Assembly: GCA_963724645.1 (NCBI GenBank)
Contig: CAVRVJ010000001.1
Coordinates: 868,001 to 932,000, forward strand
DNA: 64,000 nt
Direction of reading: 5' to 3'
Source: CAVXSP01 sp963724645
GTDB taxonomy: Bacteria > Acidobacteriota > Vicinamibacteria > Vicinamibacterales > SCN-69-37
The notes below the pieces were generated by a model. The model did not search any database, was not told the origin of the DNA, and saw nothing but the letters and a program-made list of their open reading frames with translations. Below are positions 47,503 to 56,622 of this stretch, one piece after another. Every line of letters begins with the position of its first letter. Within the stretch, counting starts at the first letter, position 1. The position numbers and the translations under genes are program-made.

Positions 47503-48192
47503 GTGGGCACAAGAGTCCTCGTGGTCGAGGATGAAACGAAGATCGCCCGAGCGATTCGCGAGGGCCTGAGCGCGGAGCACTATGACGTCGCCGTCGCAGC
47601 CACGGGAGAAGGACGAATTTTACCGTGCCACGACGAGCCGTTCGATGTGGTGATTCTCGACGTGATGCTGCCGCAGAGGAATGGCCTGGAGATCTTGACG
47701 AGTCTTCGACAACGCGGGATTCGAACGCCCGTCCTAGCCCTCACCGCACGAGACACTGTCGAGGATCGGGTCCTCGGGCGAGACGCCGGGGCAGACGACT
47801 ATCTCATCAAACCGTTTGCGTTTCCTGAGTTGCTCGCTCGCGTGCGGGCCTTGCTTCGGCGCGGTCAGGGATGGAGGCCATTCGATTTTCGGTGGCCGAT
47901 CTCGAGTTAGATATCGCCACGCGGACCGTCCGTCGCGGCGGTATCCCGCTCGAGCTGACGTCCCGCGAATTTGAACTGATCGAGTATTTGCTTCGCCACG
48001 TCGGGCAGCTCGTGTCCCGCGAAATGCTCGCGAGGGACGTCTGGAAGGAACCCGGCCGCGCCGCCTCACTCGATAATGTCATCGACGTCCACATTGCTCG
48101 TGTCCGGAAGAAGGTCGACGCCGACTCGCGCGTGAAGTTGATTTCAGACCGTGCGCGGCGTGGGATTCATCCTGCGCGAGGGCGATCAGTGA
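47503..48192 (+). CDS. OmpR-family response regulator (frameshifted)
   Basis: The GTG at 47503 has AAGGGG at 47490-47495. The receiver domain shows RVLVVEDETKIARAIREGL, the phospho-acceptor Asp in DVVILDVMLPQRNG, the Thr in VLALTARD and Lys in YLIKPFAF. The winged-helix DNA-binding domain follows after a frame change near 47868 (DIATRTVRRGGIPLELTSRE, DVHIARVRKKVDADS). A second change near 48145 gives the usual end TVRGVGFILREGDQ. The total is about 229 residues. It precedes a sensor kinase and an efflux operon, the CusRS/CopRS arrangement. Confidence 0.85.
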
Positions 48193-48202
48193 CAGGGGCG
48201 GG

Positions 48203-49577
48203 TTGGGGCGACTCAGAATCCGCGCTCGCCTTACGCTGTCGTATACCGCCGCGTTCGCCGTTCTGCTCGCCGTGTACGCAGGCGGCGTGTTTCTTTTCTT
48301 TCGTGATGGGCTTCATATGAACTGACCGGCAACTCTATGAGGAGATCGAACTCGCCGAAGACATGTTGAAATGGGCGCCGGACGCCCGCCATGTGACGTG
48401 GCCCGCGGTCGGGCACGATGACGGTGACAGGCGAGTCGATCCGTGGTTGGAGGTCTGGAGTCCCGACGGCTGATTGTTGTACCGCAGTGCACTCGCTGCC
48501 CGTCAGCCGATCGAGCCCGTCCGTCCAGCGCAAGACCTGGCACATGCGACGACCGCACGTGGCCTGGGACAAGTGTTCCGTGTGCAGGAGCGACACGCCA
48601 TGGTTGAAGGGCGCCCGGTGTTGATGCGGGCGGCCCGTTCCGAGAGCGAGGCGCACGCCGAACTCGCGCGGATCGCGTGGATTCTGGGTCTTGGCCTTCC
48701 CCTCGGCGCGGTCGTTGCGGCGGCGGCCGGATATAGCCTCGCGCGACGGGCACTCGCACCGGTCGATCGCCTCGCGGCACGGGCCAGCGCGATCACCGCT
48801 GATCGACTGGGTGAGCGGCTGCCCGTCGAGACACCGGATGACGAACTCGGCCGGCTCACGCAGGCCTTCAACGTCACACTGGCTCGACTTGAACAGTCCT
48901 TCAGTCAAATGCGCCGATTTACATCGGACGCATCCCACGAGTTACGGATGCCGCTCACGGCGGTCCGTAGCGTCGGCGAAGTTGGACTGCAAGAACCCCG
49001 TTCGCCGGAGGGTTATCGCGAAATCATCGGCAGCATGTTGGAGGAAGTCGATCGGCTCAATCAGCTCGTCGAGTCGTTGCTGACCCTCTCGCGAGCGGAC
49101 GCCGGGCATATGAGATTGGCGCAGCAGCGCGTCGACTTCGCTTCGCTGATCGATGACACTGTTGGGCAGCTTCAAGTCTTGGCGGAGGAGAAAGGTCAAC
49201 GGGTCACGACCGAACTCGACCGTCCGCTGCCGCTGTCGGCCGACCCCGTGCTCTTACGGCGCGCGGTGGTGAATCTGCTGGACAACGCCATCAAATTCTC
49301 ACCGCCTGGCAGCACGATTCGAGTGAGGGCATCCGCCTCCGCTCGACAAGCCGAGCTCAGCATTCAGGACCAAGGACCCGGGATTTCGACAGCGGATCAG
49401 GCGCACGTTTTCGATCGCTTCTTCCGCGTCGACCGCGCGCGCTCGCGCGAGACTGATGGCGTCGGACTCGGCCTCGCGATCGCGCGATGGGTCGTCGACG
49501 CCCATTGTGGACAGATCGCGGTGGAATCCAAGGAAGGGAACGGCAGCACGTTCCGGATCACGCTGCCGCTGTCATAA
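48203..49577 (+). CDS. Sensor histidine kinase, CusS-like (frameshift and in-frame stop)
   Basis: The first transmembrane helix (LSYTAAFAVLLAVYAGGVFL) is read from a TTG near 48203. After a frame change near 48322 the periplasmic domain follows, with an in-frame TGA at 48471-48473 where Gln or another residue is expected (SPDG-stop-LLYRS). Then come the second helix (WILGLGLPLGAVVAAAAGYS), HAMP, HisKA with the phospho-His in SDASHELRMPLTAVRSV and HATPase motifs (NLLDNAIKFSPPGS, QDQGPGIST, VGLGLAIARWVV). The kinase part is intact. The two lesions may be sequencing errors or may mean the sensor is inactive. Confidence 0.83.
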
Positions 49578-49595
49578 GAACGAGGTGTCGCGTTC

Positions 49596-51008
49596 ATGCA
49601 TGTATGTCGTCTGATGTCTTCCTGGTCGCGCAAGCTCTGGTTCGCGGTTTCGCTCGTCGCGGGATTGCTCGCTCCGGCTGCCGCGCGTGCGCAAGCCTCA
49701 AGTCCGGCGCCGGTGACGCTGAACGATGCGGTGCAACTCGCGCTCAAGAACTATCCCGCGATAGCCGAGAGTCGCGCCCGGGCTGCGGCCGCGGATGCCG
49801 GCGTGGCGGTTGCGAAAACAGCCAACCTCCCACGGTTGGATGCGATCTGGCAGGAGAACCGGGCGACCGCGAACAACATCTTCGGGCTGATGCTGCCGCA
49901 GGCGGTCATCCCTCCTATTTCCGGGCCCGTGCTCGCCTCCCACTCCTATGACGGTGTCTGGAGCAGCGCGGCTGGCCTGCTGATGTCCTGGGATGCCGTC
50001 GATTTCGGCCTGCGGAAGGCGGGTGAGGAGGTGGCGCGCGCGCAGAGCGATTTCGCTCAGGCACGACGGAGCCTCACGGAACTCGAAGTCGCCGCCGCCG
50101 CGGCCGACGCCTATCTGTCGGTGCTGGCAGCGGATGAAGCGGTTCGCGCCGCGCAGGCCAACGTGGATCGTCTCCAAGTCTTCGGGAATTCCGTCCGCAC
50201 GCTCGTGGTCAACCAGTTGCGCCCGGGCGCGGATCAGTCGCGAGCCGACGCCGAGCTGGCGATTGCCAGAAATCAGCTCAGTCAAGCCGTTCAAGTCGCC
50301 GACATCGCTCGGGCAATGCTGGGCGAGGCGATTGGCGCAGCTGGGACGACACCGCAACTGTCGCCGGGCGGATTGACGACGGCGCCAGACCTGACGGCTC
50401 CTGTTGCTTCCGACGTCAAAATGCATCCTGCCGCTCGGCTGGATTTTGCAGCGATCGAAGCGGAACGCGCACGCGAACGCGTGCTCGATCGCTCGCTCCA
50501 GCCCAGGATCACACTGCAATCGTCGCTCTTTGGCCGCGGCAGCGGCGCCGACGCTCCTGGCGTCCCGTCGCTCGGCAGTGGCCTGTTGCCGCAGGTACCC
50601 AATTGGGCCATCGGCGCCTCGATCACCTTCCCATTGATGGAGAGTTTCAACGTCAAGCCGCGCCAGCGTGTCGAGGCGGCGAACGAGGCCGCGGAGTCGG
50701 CGCGATATCAGCAGACACTCCAGCGCCTGACCACGCAGGAGGCTCGTGCGCGCGCGCTGATGAAAGCGGCCACCGAGATCGCGCGCAACACGCCGGTGGA
50801 GCGGCAAGCCGCGACCGACGCGGAAAGCCGCGCGCGCGCGCGCTATGAGAGCGGCCTGGCGACCATCATCGAAGTGGCCGAGTCGCAGCGACTACTCGCG
50901 CAAGCGGAAGTCGATGACGCACTTGCGCGGCTGGGGTTGTGGCGGGCGCTGTTGGCCGAGGCCCAGGTCCGCGGCGATCTGACGTCGTTTCTGAACCAGG
51001 TCAAGTAA
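49596..51008 (+). CDS. TolC family outer membrane efflux protein
   Basis: This is an intact protein of about 470 residues, first in the order TolC, RND, membrane fusion. The signal peptide is seen in LWFAVSLVAGLLAPAAARAQ. TolC-type repeats are VTLNDAVQLALKNYPAIAES in the first half and a heptad-rich coiled coil in both halves, with YESGLATIIEVAESQRLLAQ near the end. A second Met at 49614 is possible. The gene starts 18 bases after the sensor kinase and is probably co-transcribed with it. Confidence 0.9.
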   Translation: MHVCRLMSSWSRKLWFAVSLVAGLLAPAAARAQASSPAPVTLNDAVQLALKNYPAIAESRARAAAADAGVAVAKTANLPRLDAIWQENRATANNIFGLMLPQAVIPPISGPVLASHSYDGVWSSAAGLLMSWDAVDFGLRKAGEEVARAQSDFAQARRSLTELEVAAAAADAYLSVLAADEAVRAAQANVDRLQVFGNSVRTLVVNQLRPGADQSRADAELAIARNQLSQAVQVADIARAMLGEAIGAAGTTPQLSPGGLTTAPDLTAPVASDVKMHPAARLDFAAIEAERARERVLDRSLQPRITLQSSLFGRGSGADAPGVPSLGSGLLPQVPNWAIGASITFPLMESFNVKPRQRVEAANEAAESARYQQTLQRLTTQEARARALMKAATEIARNTPVERQAATDAESRARARYESGLATIIEVAESQRLLAQAEVDDALARLGLWRALLAEAQVRGDLTSFLNQVK

Positions 51009-51033
51009 CCGTCATTCGAGGGACTCATCGCTC

Positions 51034-54000
51034 ATGTGGTTCATTCATTGGTCGCTGCGCCGCGGACTGACGGTCATCGTCGCGGTTGTCGGATTGGCGC
51101 TGATGGGCTACTTCGCGTTTCTGCGGATGCCCGTCGACATTTTCCCGAATCTCAATCTGCCGGTGATCATCGTCGCGCAACCGTACGGCGGGATGGACCC
51201 GGCGCAGATGGAAGGGTTCCTCGTCTATTACTACGAGTACCACTTCCTGTACATTACGGGCATCGATCACGTCGAGTCGAAGTCGATCCAGAACGTCGGC
51301 CTCGTGAAGCTCTACTTCCAGCCGGGCACGGACATGAGCCAGGCGCTGGCACAAACCGTGTCCTACGTCGATCGCGCGCGGGCGTTCATGCCGCCTGGTA
51401 CCGTTGCGCCGTTCGTCGTGCGCTTTGACGCGGGCACGGTACCGGTAGGCCAGCTCATTTTTTCGAGTGACACACGAAGCGTCGGCGAGATCCAGGACCT
51501 CGCGCTCAATCGGGTACGGCCGACGTTCGCGACGCTCCCAGGCGTTTCAGCGCCTCCGCCATTCGGCGCCAGCCAACGGACGGTCGTCATCCGTGTCGAT
51601 CCCGATCGCCTTCGGGCGATGCGGATGTCTCCAGACGAGGTCATGCGTGCGGTCGCCTCCGGCAACGCGATCCTGCCCGGCGGGAATGTCCGCGTCGGCG
51701 ATCTGAATCGGATCGCCGTCTTGAATTCGCCGGTGCCGCGCGTTCAGGACCTCGAGAATCTGCCCGTGCGTGTGGGCAGCGGCCCGACCGTGTACCTGCA
51801 CGATATCGCAACCATCAACGACAGCAGCGACATCTTGACGGGATACGCCCTCGTCAACGGCCGGCGGACGGTCTACATCCCGGTCACCAAACGGGCTGAT
51901 GCTTCGACGCTCGATGTGGTGCGCCGCGTCAAGAGTGCGTTGCCCCAGATGCAGGCGCTGGTTCCGGACGACATAAAAGTGGAGTTCCAGTTTGACCAAT
52001 CCACATACGTCACGAACGCGCTGAGGGGCCTCGCCACTGAGGGCGCTCTAGGAGCGCTCCTGACGGGCCTCATGGTCTGGTTGTTCCTTGGCAATCTGCG
52101 CAGCGCGGTGATCGTCGTCATCACGATCCCATTCGCGCTCCTTGGTGCGGTCGTCGGCCTGTGGCTCACCGGCGAGACGATCAACATCATGACGCTTGGC
52201 GGCCTGGCGCTCGCGATCGGCATCCTGGTCGACGAGGCGACGGTCATCATCGAGAACATTCACACCCATCTCTCAGTAGGCGAGCCAATCGGACGAGCCG
52301 TGCTGAACGCGGGTCGAGAAACGTTCGCACCGCGACTGCTCGCGATGCTCTCGATTCTGGCCGTCTTCCTTCCCGCGTTTTTCATGGTCGGTGTGGCACG
52401 GTCGTTGTTCATCCCGCTGTCGCTGGCCGTCGGCTTCGCGATGCTCGCGTCGTTTCTCCTGTCGAACACCTTGGTGCCCGTGCTCGCGACTCGGATCCTG
52501 CGTCGGTCCGGCGGACACGAACGACATCGGCTCCTCGATCGGCTGCACGGCGCCCATGAGCGCTTTGTGCGAATGCTCTTACCCTTGCGGTGGGCCGTCC
52601 TTGTCGCATACCTCGGGGTCACGGTCGGCGGCGTCTGGGCCCTGACGCCGCACCTCGGCACGGATCTATTTCCCCCCGTCGACACTGGCCAATTCGTCCT
52701 GCGCCTGCGCGCGCCCACCGGTACGCGCGTCGAACGGACAGAGGACATCGCGCTGAAGGCCCTCGGCGTGATCCGTGCGGAAACCGGAGAGCGGAATGTC
52801 GACATCTCGCTCGTGTTTGTGGGCACACCGCCCGCGACCTACCCGATCAACAGCATCTATCTCTGGTCGAGCGGACCGCACGAGGCGCTCATTACCGTTG
52901 CGCTGAAACCGAAGTCTGGCGTGCGTCTGAATGTGCTCAAGGAGCGCCTTCGGCAGCGACTGCCCGAGGCGCTGCCGGATACGAGTGTGTCGTTCGAAGC
53001 GGGCGACGTGGTCAGTCAGATCATGAACTTCGGGGCACCGACGCCGATCGAAGTGGCGGTCAGCGGCGCAGATCTGACCGCCGATCGCGCGTTCGCTGGA
53101 AAAGTGTTGACGGAGCTGCGCACAATCGCGGCGCTGCGCGATCTTCAGTTCAGTCAACCGCTGGACTATCCGACGGTCGATATTCGCATCGATCGCGAAC
53201 GAGCCGGTCAGTTGGACGTGAGCGCCGAACAAATCGGACGCTCGCTCGCCGCCGCGACATCGTCGAGCCGGTACGTCGTGCCAACCTACTGGCGCGATCC
53301 CGGCACCGGGATTGCGTATCAGGTTCAGGTCGAGATTCCGCAGGCGCGGATTGCCTCCAGCGAGGACGTCGGGGCGGTTCCGGTCATGCCGGCGGGCGCC
53401 ACGCGTCCGTTACTCCAGGACGTGGCACAAGTCGGGTTCGGCACGATGCCTGGCGAATACGACCGGTACAACCAGCGGCGAATGGTGACGATCACGGCGA
53501 ACATTGCGAGCATGGATCTCGGAGGCGCCGCCCGACTTGTGCGCGCGGCCATCGCTCGCGCCGGCGCGCCACCTCGCGGCGTGTTTGTGAACGTTCGAGG
53601 CCAGATCACGCCAATGGAAGACACGCTGGCCGGTCTGCAGACAGGTCTGTTCGTCGCGATCATCGCGATCTTCCTGCTCATGGTCGGCAGTTTTCTCTCG
53701 GTCCGGCTTGGCGTCGTCGTGCTCTCCACGGTTCCAGCGGTTCTTCTTGGAGTCGCCGTAGCACTTCTCGTGACCGGAACGACGCTCAACGTGCAGTCCT
53801 ACATGGGGGCGATCATGGCGACGGGCGTGTCGGTGGCGAACGCGATTCTGCTCGTGACATTTGCGGAGCACGGGCGGCGCGATGGACGCGATGCCGACGC
53901 GGCGGGAATGGCGGGCGCACAGGTTCGGATGCGGCCGATTCTGATGACCTCCTTCGCGATGATCGCCGGGATGTTGCCGATGGCCCTCGCGCTTGGAGAG

Positions 54001-54171
54001 GGTGGCGATCAAACAGCGCCGCTCGCACGAGCCGTGATCGGCGGGCTTGTCGCGTCGACGATCGCAGTGCTCGTCATTCTGCCGCTGGTCTTTGGCGCCG
54101 CTCAACGGACGGCGCGCAGAGACTCTGGCTCGCAGCACCCTGACGATGAGGCGGCGACGGCACGAGCGTGA
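51034..54171 (+). CDS. RND-family efflux transporter permease
   Basis: This is an intact 1,045-residue inner-membrane RND pump. TM1 is LTVIVAVVGLALMGYFAFLR, followed by the porter domain (IFPNLNLPVIIVAQPYGGMD). The TM4 proton-relay region reads GILVDEATVIIENI, with a single Asp followed by Glu instead of the Asp-Asp of AcrB. The second half repeats the layout, with AIMATGVSVANAILLVTFAE and MRPILMTSFAMIAGMLPMAL. It lacks the clear metal-binding Met signatures that I would need to call it a copper pump, so the substrate is open; the neighbouring two-component system suggests a toxic compound or metal. Confidence 0.93.
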   Translation: MWFIHWSLRRGLTVIVAVVGLALMGYFAFLRMPVDIFPNLNLPVIIVAQPYGGMDPAQMEGFLVYYYEYHFLYITGIDHVESKSIQNVGLVKLYFQPGTDMSQALAQTVSYVDRARAFMPPGTVAPFVVRFDAGTVPVGQLIFSSDTRSVGEIQDLALNRVRPTFATLPGVSAPPPFGASQRTVVIRVDPDRLRAMRMSPDEVMRAVASGNAILPGGNVRVGDLNRIAVLNSPVPRVQDLENLPVRVGSGPTVYLHDIATINDSSDILTGYALVNGRRTVYIPVTKRADASTLDVVRRVKSALPQMQALVPDDIKVEFQFDQSTYVTNALRGLATEGALGALLTGLMVWLFLGNLRSAVIVVITIPFALLGAVVGLWLTGETINIMTLGGLALAIGILVDEATVIIENIHTHLSVGEPIGRAVLNAGRETFAPRLLAMLSILAVFLPAFFMVGVARSLFIPLSLAVGFAMLASFLLSNTLVPVLATRILRRSGGHERHRLLDRLHGAHERFVRMLLPLRWAVLVAYLGVTVGGVWALTPHLGTDLFPPVDTGQFVLRLRAPTGTRVERTEDIALKALGVIRAETGERNVDISLVFVGTPPATYPINSIYLWSSGPHEALITVALKPKSGVRLNVLKERLRQRLPEALPDTSVSFEAGDVVSQIMNFGAPTPIEVAVSGADLTADRAFAGKVLTELRTIAALRDLQFSQPLDYPTVDIRIDRERAGQLDVSAEQIGRSLAAATSSSRYVVPTYWRDPGTGIAYQVQVEIPQARIASSEDVGAVPVMPAGATRPLLQDVAQVGFGTMPGEYDRYNQRRMVTITANIASMDLGGAARLVRAAIARAGAPPRGVFVNVRGQITPMEDTLAGLQTGLFVAIIAIFLLMVGSFLSVRLGVVVLSTVPAVLLGVAVALLVTGTTLNVQSYMGAIMATGVSVANAILLVTFAEHGRRDGRDADAAGMAGAQVRMRPILMTSFAMIAGMLPMALALGEGGDQTAPLARAVIGGLVASTIAVLVILPLVFGAAQRTARRDSGSQHPDDEAATARA

Positions 54172-54202
54172 GTTGATGAACCTTGAGAGGAGCGTTCTCC
54201 CG

Positions 54203-55366
54203 ATGCGAACGATGAATGCGGTCTCCCTTGGAGTGGTGATGAGCGCGGTCGTCGCGATCGGCGTCCCGCTGTCGCCAACTCTGCGCGCCCAGGGCGGCTC
54301 GGGGTCACCTGCCGTGACTGGCAGCAAACCAGTCGTCACGGTCGCACGAGTGGTGTCCCAGTCGCTCGATCGGCCTGTGGTGCTGCCAGGCGACCTCATG
54401 GCCTTCCAGGATGTCGAGCTTCGCGCCCGCGTCCCTGGTTTCGTCGAGTCGATCGCCGTCGATCGCGGATCGACGGTAAAGAAGGGCGCATTGCTGGCAC
54501 AAATTGTGGCGCCTGAACTCAAGGCGCAGCGCAGTGAAGCCGACGCCAAGGTACAGAGCGCGCAGTCGCAGCGAGTCGAGGCCGAAGCCAAGCTTGCCTC
54601 AGATGAAACGACGTTCCAGCGGCTGAAGACGGCATCGGCGACGCCGGGCGTGGTCGCCGGGAACGATCTCGATATCGCCGCGAAGGCGGTCGACGCCGAT
54701 CGCGCTCGGGTCGAGACAGGGAAACAAAACGAGCAGGCCGCCGGCGATGCCGCGGGGGCGCTGCGCGAGATCGAATCGTACCTGCGCATCACCGCGCCCT
54801 TTGATGGCGTCATCACGGAGCGCAACGTCCACGTCGGCAGCCTCGTGGGTCCTTCGTCCTCAGCATTGCTGCGTATTCAACAGATCTCGACGCTGCGGCT
54901 CGTCGTGAGCGTCCCTGAAGACGCAGTCGCAAGCGTGCAGACTGGACAGACAGCCAGCTTCACGGTAGCCGCCTACCCGGGCCGAACATTCACCGGTAAG
55001 GTCGCTCGAGTAGCGCATTCGATCGACCTAAAGACTCGCACGATGCCTGTCGAATTGGACGTGGAAAACTCCGTGGGCGATCTGTCCCCCGGCATGTTTG
55101 CGCAGGTCGCGTGGTCGGTACATCGCGGAACACCTTCGCTCTTTGTCCCTGCCACGGCCGTGGCGACGACAACCGAGCGGACGTTCGTCGTCCGCGTCCG
55201 CAACGGCCAGGTCGAGTGGGTCGACGTGAAGCGTGGCGCGCCGATGAAACAGCTCGTCGAAGTGTTCGGCGCGTTGGCCGAAGGTGATCAGGTCGCCGTT
55301 CGTGGGACAGACGAGCTGCGTCCGGGCACCGCCGTTCAGGCGAAGCTGGCCTCACCGAGCCAATGA
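54203..55366 (+). CDS. RND efflux periplasmic adaptor (membrane fusion protein)
   Basis: This is an intact adaptor of about 387 residues. I chose the ATG at 54203 because GAGAGGAG lies 11 bases upstream and a good signal peptide follows (NAVSLGVVMSAVVAIGVPLS); an ATG at 54176 would add 9 residues. The lipoyl half-motifs are RARVPGFVESIAVDRGSTVK and APFDGVITERNVHVGSLVG, separated by a coiled coil (about residues 105-185). The beta-barrel and membrane-proximal parts complete it. It follows the pump gene by 31 bases, an unusual order, since the adaptor is more often first. Confidence 0.92.
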   Translation: MRTMNAVSLGVVMSAVVAIGVPLSPTLRAQGGSGSPAVTGSKPVVTVARVVSQSLDRPVVLPGDLMAFQDVELRARVPGFVESIAVDRGSTVKKGALLAQIVAPELKAQRSEADAKVQSAQSQRVEAEAKLASDETTFQRLKTASATPGVVAGNDLDIAAKAVDADRARVETGKQNEQAAGDAAGALREIESYLRITAPFDGVITERNVHVGSLVGPSSSALLRIQQISTLRLVVSVPEDAVASVQTGQTASFTVAAYPGRTFTGKVARVAHSIDLKTRTMPVELDVENSVGDLSPGMFAQVAWSVHRGTPSLFVPATAVATTTERTFVVRVRNGQVEWVDVKRGAPMKQLVEVFGALAEGDQVAVRGTDELRPGTAVQAKLASPSQ

Positions 55367-55444
55367 ACTGGAAGACACGTCCGGGCAACGCCAGGTCGGG
55401 CGGCAACGGAAGCGTCGTGGTTCTGTGGTGAGCGTGGAGGGCCT

Positions 55445-55860
55445 ATGAAACTCATCGTGCTGTGGTCCATCGCCGCACTTGCCGCGGCGCCCGAGATCGT
55501 CAACTTTGACGCGGCCACGGTCGGTCAGCCGCCCGCTGGCTGGACCGCTACGCAAACCGGAAGTGGCGCGGCCAAATGGACCGTTCAGCAGGATGACACG
55601 GCGCCGAGCAAACCGAACGTATTGAAGCAGGCCGGCGTGGCGACCTATCCGCTGTGATTCAAGAACGACACGAACGTGAAGGACGGCTTCGTCGAAGTCA
55701 AGTTCAAGCCGATTGCAGGCAAGGAAGACGAGGCTGGCGGCGTGGTGTGGCGCCTCAAGGACGCGAACAATTACTACGCCGCCCGCGCCAACGCGCTCGA
55801 AGACAACGTGACGATTTATCACACCATCAACGGGCGACGGACTGAGAAGAAGCGGACCAG
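55445..55860 (+). pseudogene. Concanavalin-like/DUF1080-type exported protein, broken
   Basis: The frame begins with a signal peptide (MKLIVLWSIAALAAAPEI) and a beta-sandwich start (NFDAATVGQPPAGWTATQTG). It meets an in-frame TGA at 55655-55657, where the family has Cys or another residue, and continues in the same frame with VEVKFKPIAGKEDEAGGVVW and DANNYYAARANALEDNVTIY. After RRTEKKRT the normal C-terminal third is replaced by a different gene fragment at about 55860. Confidence 0.7.
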
Positions 55861-55866
55861 CATCGC

Positions 55867-55971
55867 GTGGCGTGTCCGTGGCTCGTCAAGAGATTCGTCG
55901 ATCACGACGCGGAATTCCTGTTCGTGCCCGCAAGCTACTGGGCGCGGCCGCTCGCGAGCGACAAGACATGA
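55867..55971 (+). pseudogene. Fragment resembling chromate-resistance protein ChrB
   Basis: A 34-residue frame reads VACPWLVKRFVDHDAEFLFV and then PASYWARP before a stop at 55969-55971. CPWLVKRFVDHDAEFLFVP resembles the start of the C-terminal domain of ChrB proteins. The rest of the gene is missing on both sides. The stop overlaps the ATG of the next fragment. Confidence 0.6.
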
Positions 55972-56105
55972 AAACAATCAGCATCGCAATCGTGTCGATC
56001 GTAATGCGCGCTTCGTCGCTGGTCGCGGGAACTCCGCAAAACGCCGGCGGTACCCTTGACACAGCGGCCATAGAGAACGCGCTCGGCCGATTCGACACGA
56101 CGTGA
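55968..56105 (+). pseudogene. N-terminal fragment resembling a DUF1259 protein
   Basis: A 45-residue frame has a signal peptide (MKTISIAIVSIVMRASSLVA) and LDTAAIENALGRFDTT, after which it stops. LDTAAIENALGR is the usual opening of DUF1259 proteins, which are often encoded beside ChrB. The pair therefore looks like the compressed remains of one chromate-resistance cluster. Positions 56106-56297 show no gene. Confidence 0.5.
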
Positions 56106-56297
56106 CCGTGTGACGGGTTGGGCGGAAAAAATTCCCCAGGGCGGGCAGGAATGGTGGCCGACCGACAAAGCCGTCCGTCGCCACGTTTAGCGGAAAAGTC
56201 ATCACCCGAGTCTGCCGTTCGGCCGCCGCTGTTGCAATCTCCTTGCAAAGCGCCCGAGATCGCCAATGGCAGAATGTGCGAAAACCCTCGATTCTAT

Positions 56298-56342
56298 TGG
56301 CGCGCCCTGCAGGACTCGAACCTGCGACCTCCTGGTTCGTAG
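56298..56342 (-). tRNA. tRNA-Arg(ACG) 3' half, partial
   Basis: Read on the minus strand, this is an anticodon loop CTACGAA (anticodon ACG), CCAGG of the anticodon stem, a T arm GCAGG-TTCGAGT-CCTGC, the acceptor 3' strand AGGGCGCG and CCA. The 5' strand of the anticodon stem, the D arm and the 5' acceptor strand are absent or degenerate; traces such as GCACCTG and GCCCGAGCT lie further upstream, interrupted. A 3' tRNA half without its 5' half is the usual mark of an integrative element's attachment site. Confidence 0.75.
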
Positions 56343-56465
56343 GCTAATGCAGGTGCATTATCTCGTTGGTTCTTCGTGGGTTTAGCTCGGGCGGGATCAC
56401 GGTGTTGTGGGGTGTTCGGGAGCAAATTGTTCACAGATTGATCACAACTGGGACGCGGTCAGGCG

Positions 56466-56556
56466 GCGAACATTTTGCGCGCGCCGTTCGGCGGTTCGCA
56501 TAACGCTCGTTCTCGGTCCCTGGTCAGCCTCGTCTCAGCCCCCTCCCCCATGACAG
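56466..56556 (+). repeat. Dispersed repeat, copy E
   Basis: It begins GCGAACATTTTGCGCGCGCC, then GTTCGGCGGTTCGCATAACG, CTCGTTCTCGGTCCCTGGTC and AGCCTCGTCTCAGCCCCCTC, ending ATGACAG. The first 20 bases are the most divergent of the five copies and the rest is well conserved. It lies between the tRNA fragment and the dehydrogenase gene. Confidence 0.87.
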
Positions 56557-56622
56557 CCGGGGTGGAGATCGAAACGACGAGCCCCAGCGACAGCGCGCGT
56601 GCACGAGTCACCTTATTGGGTT

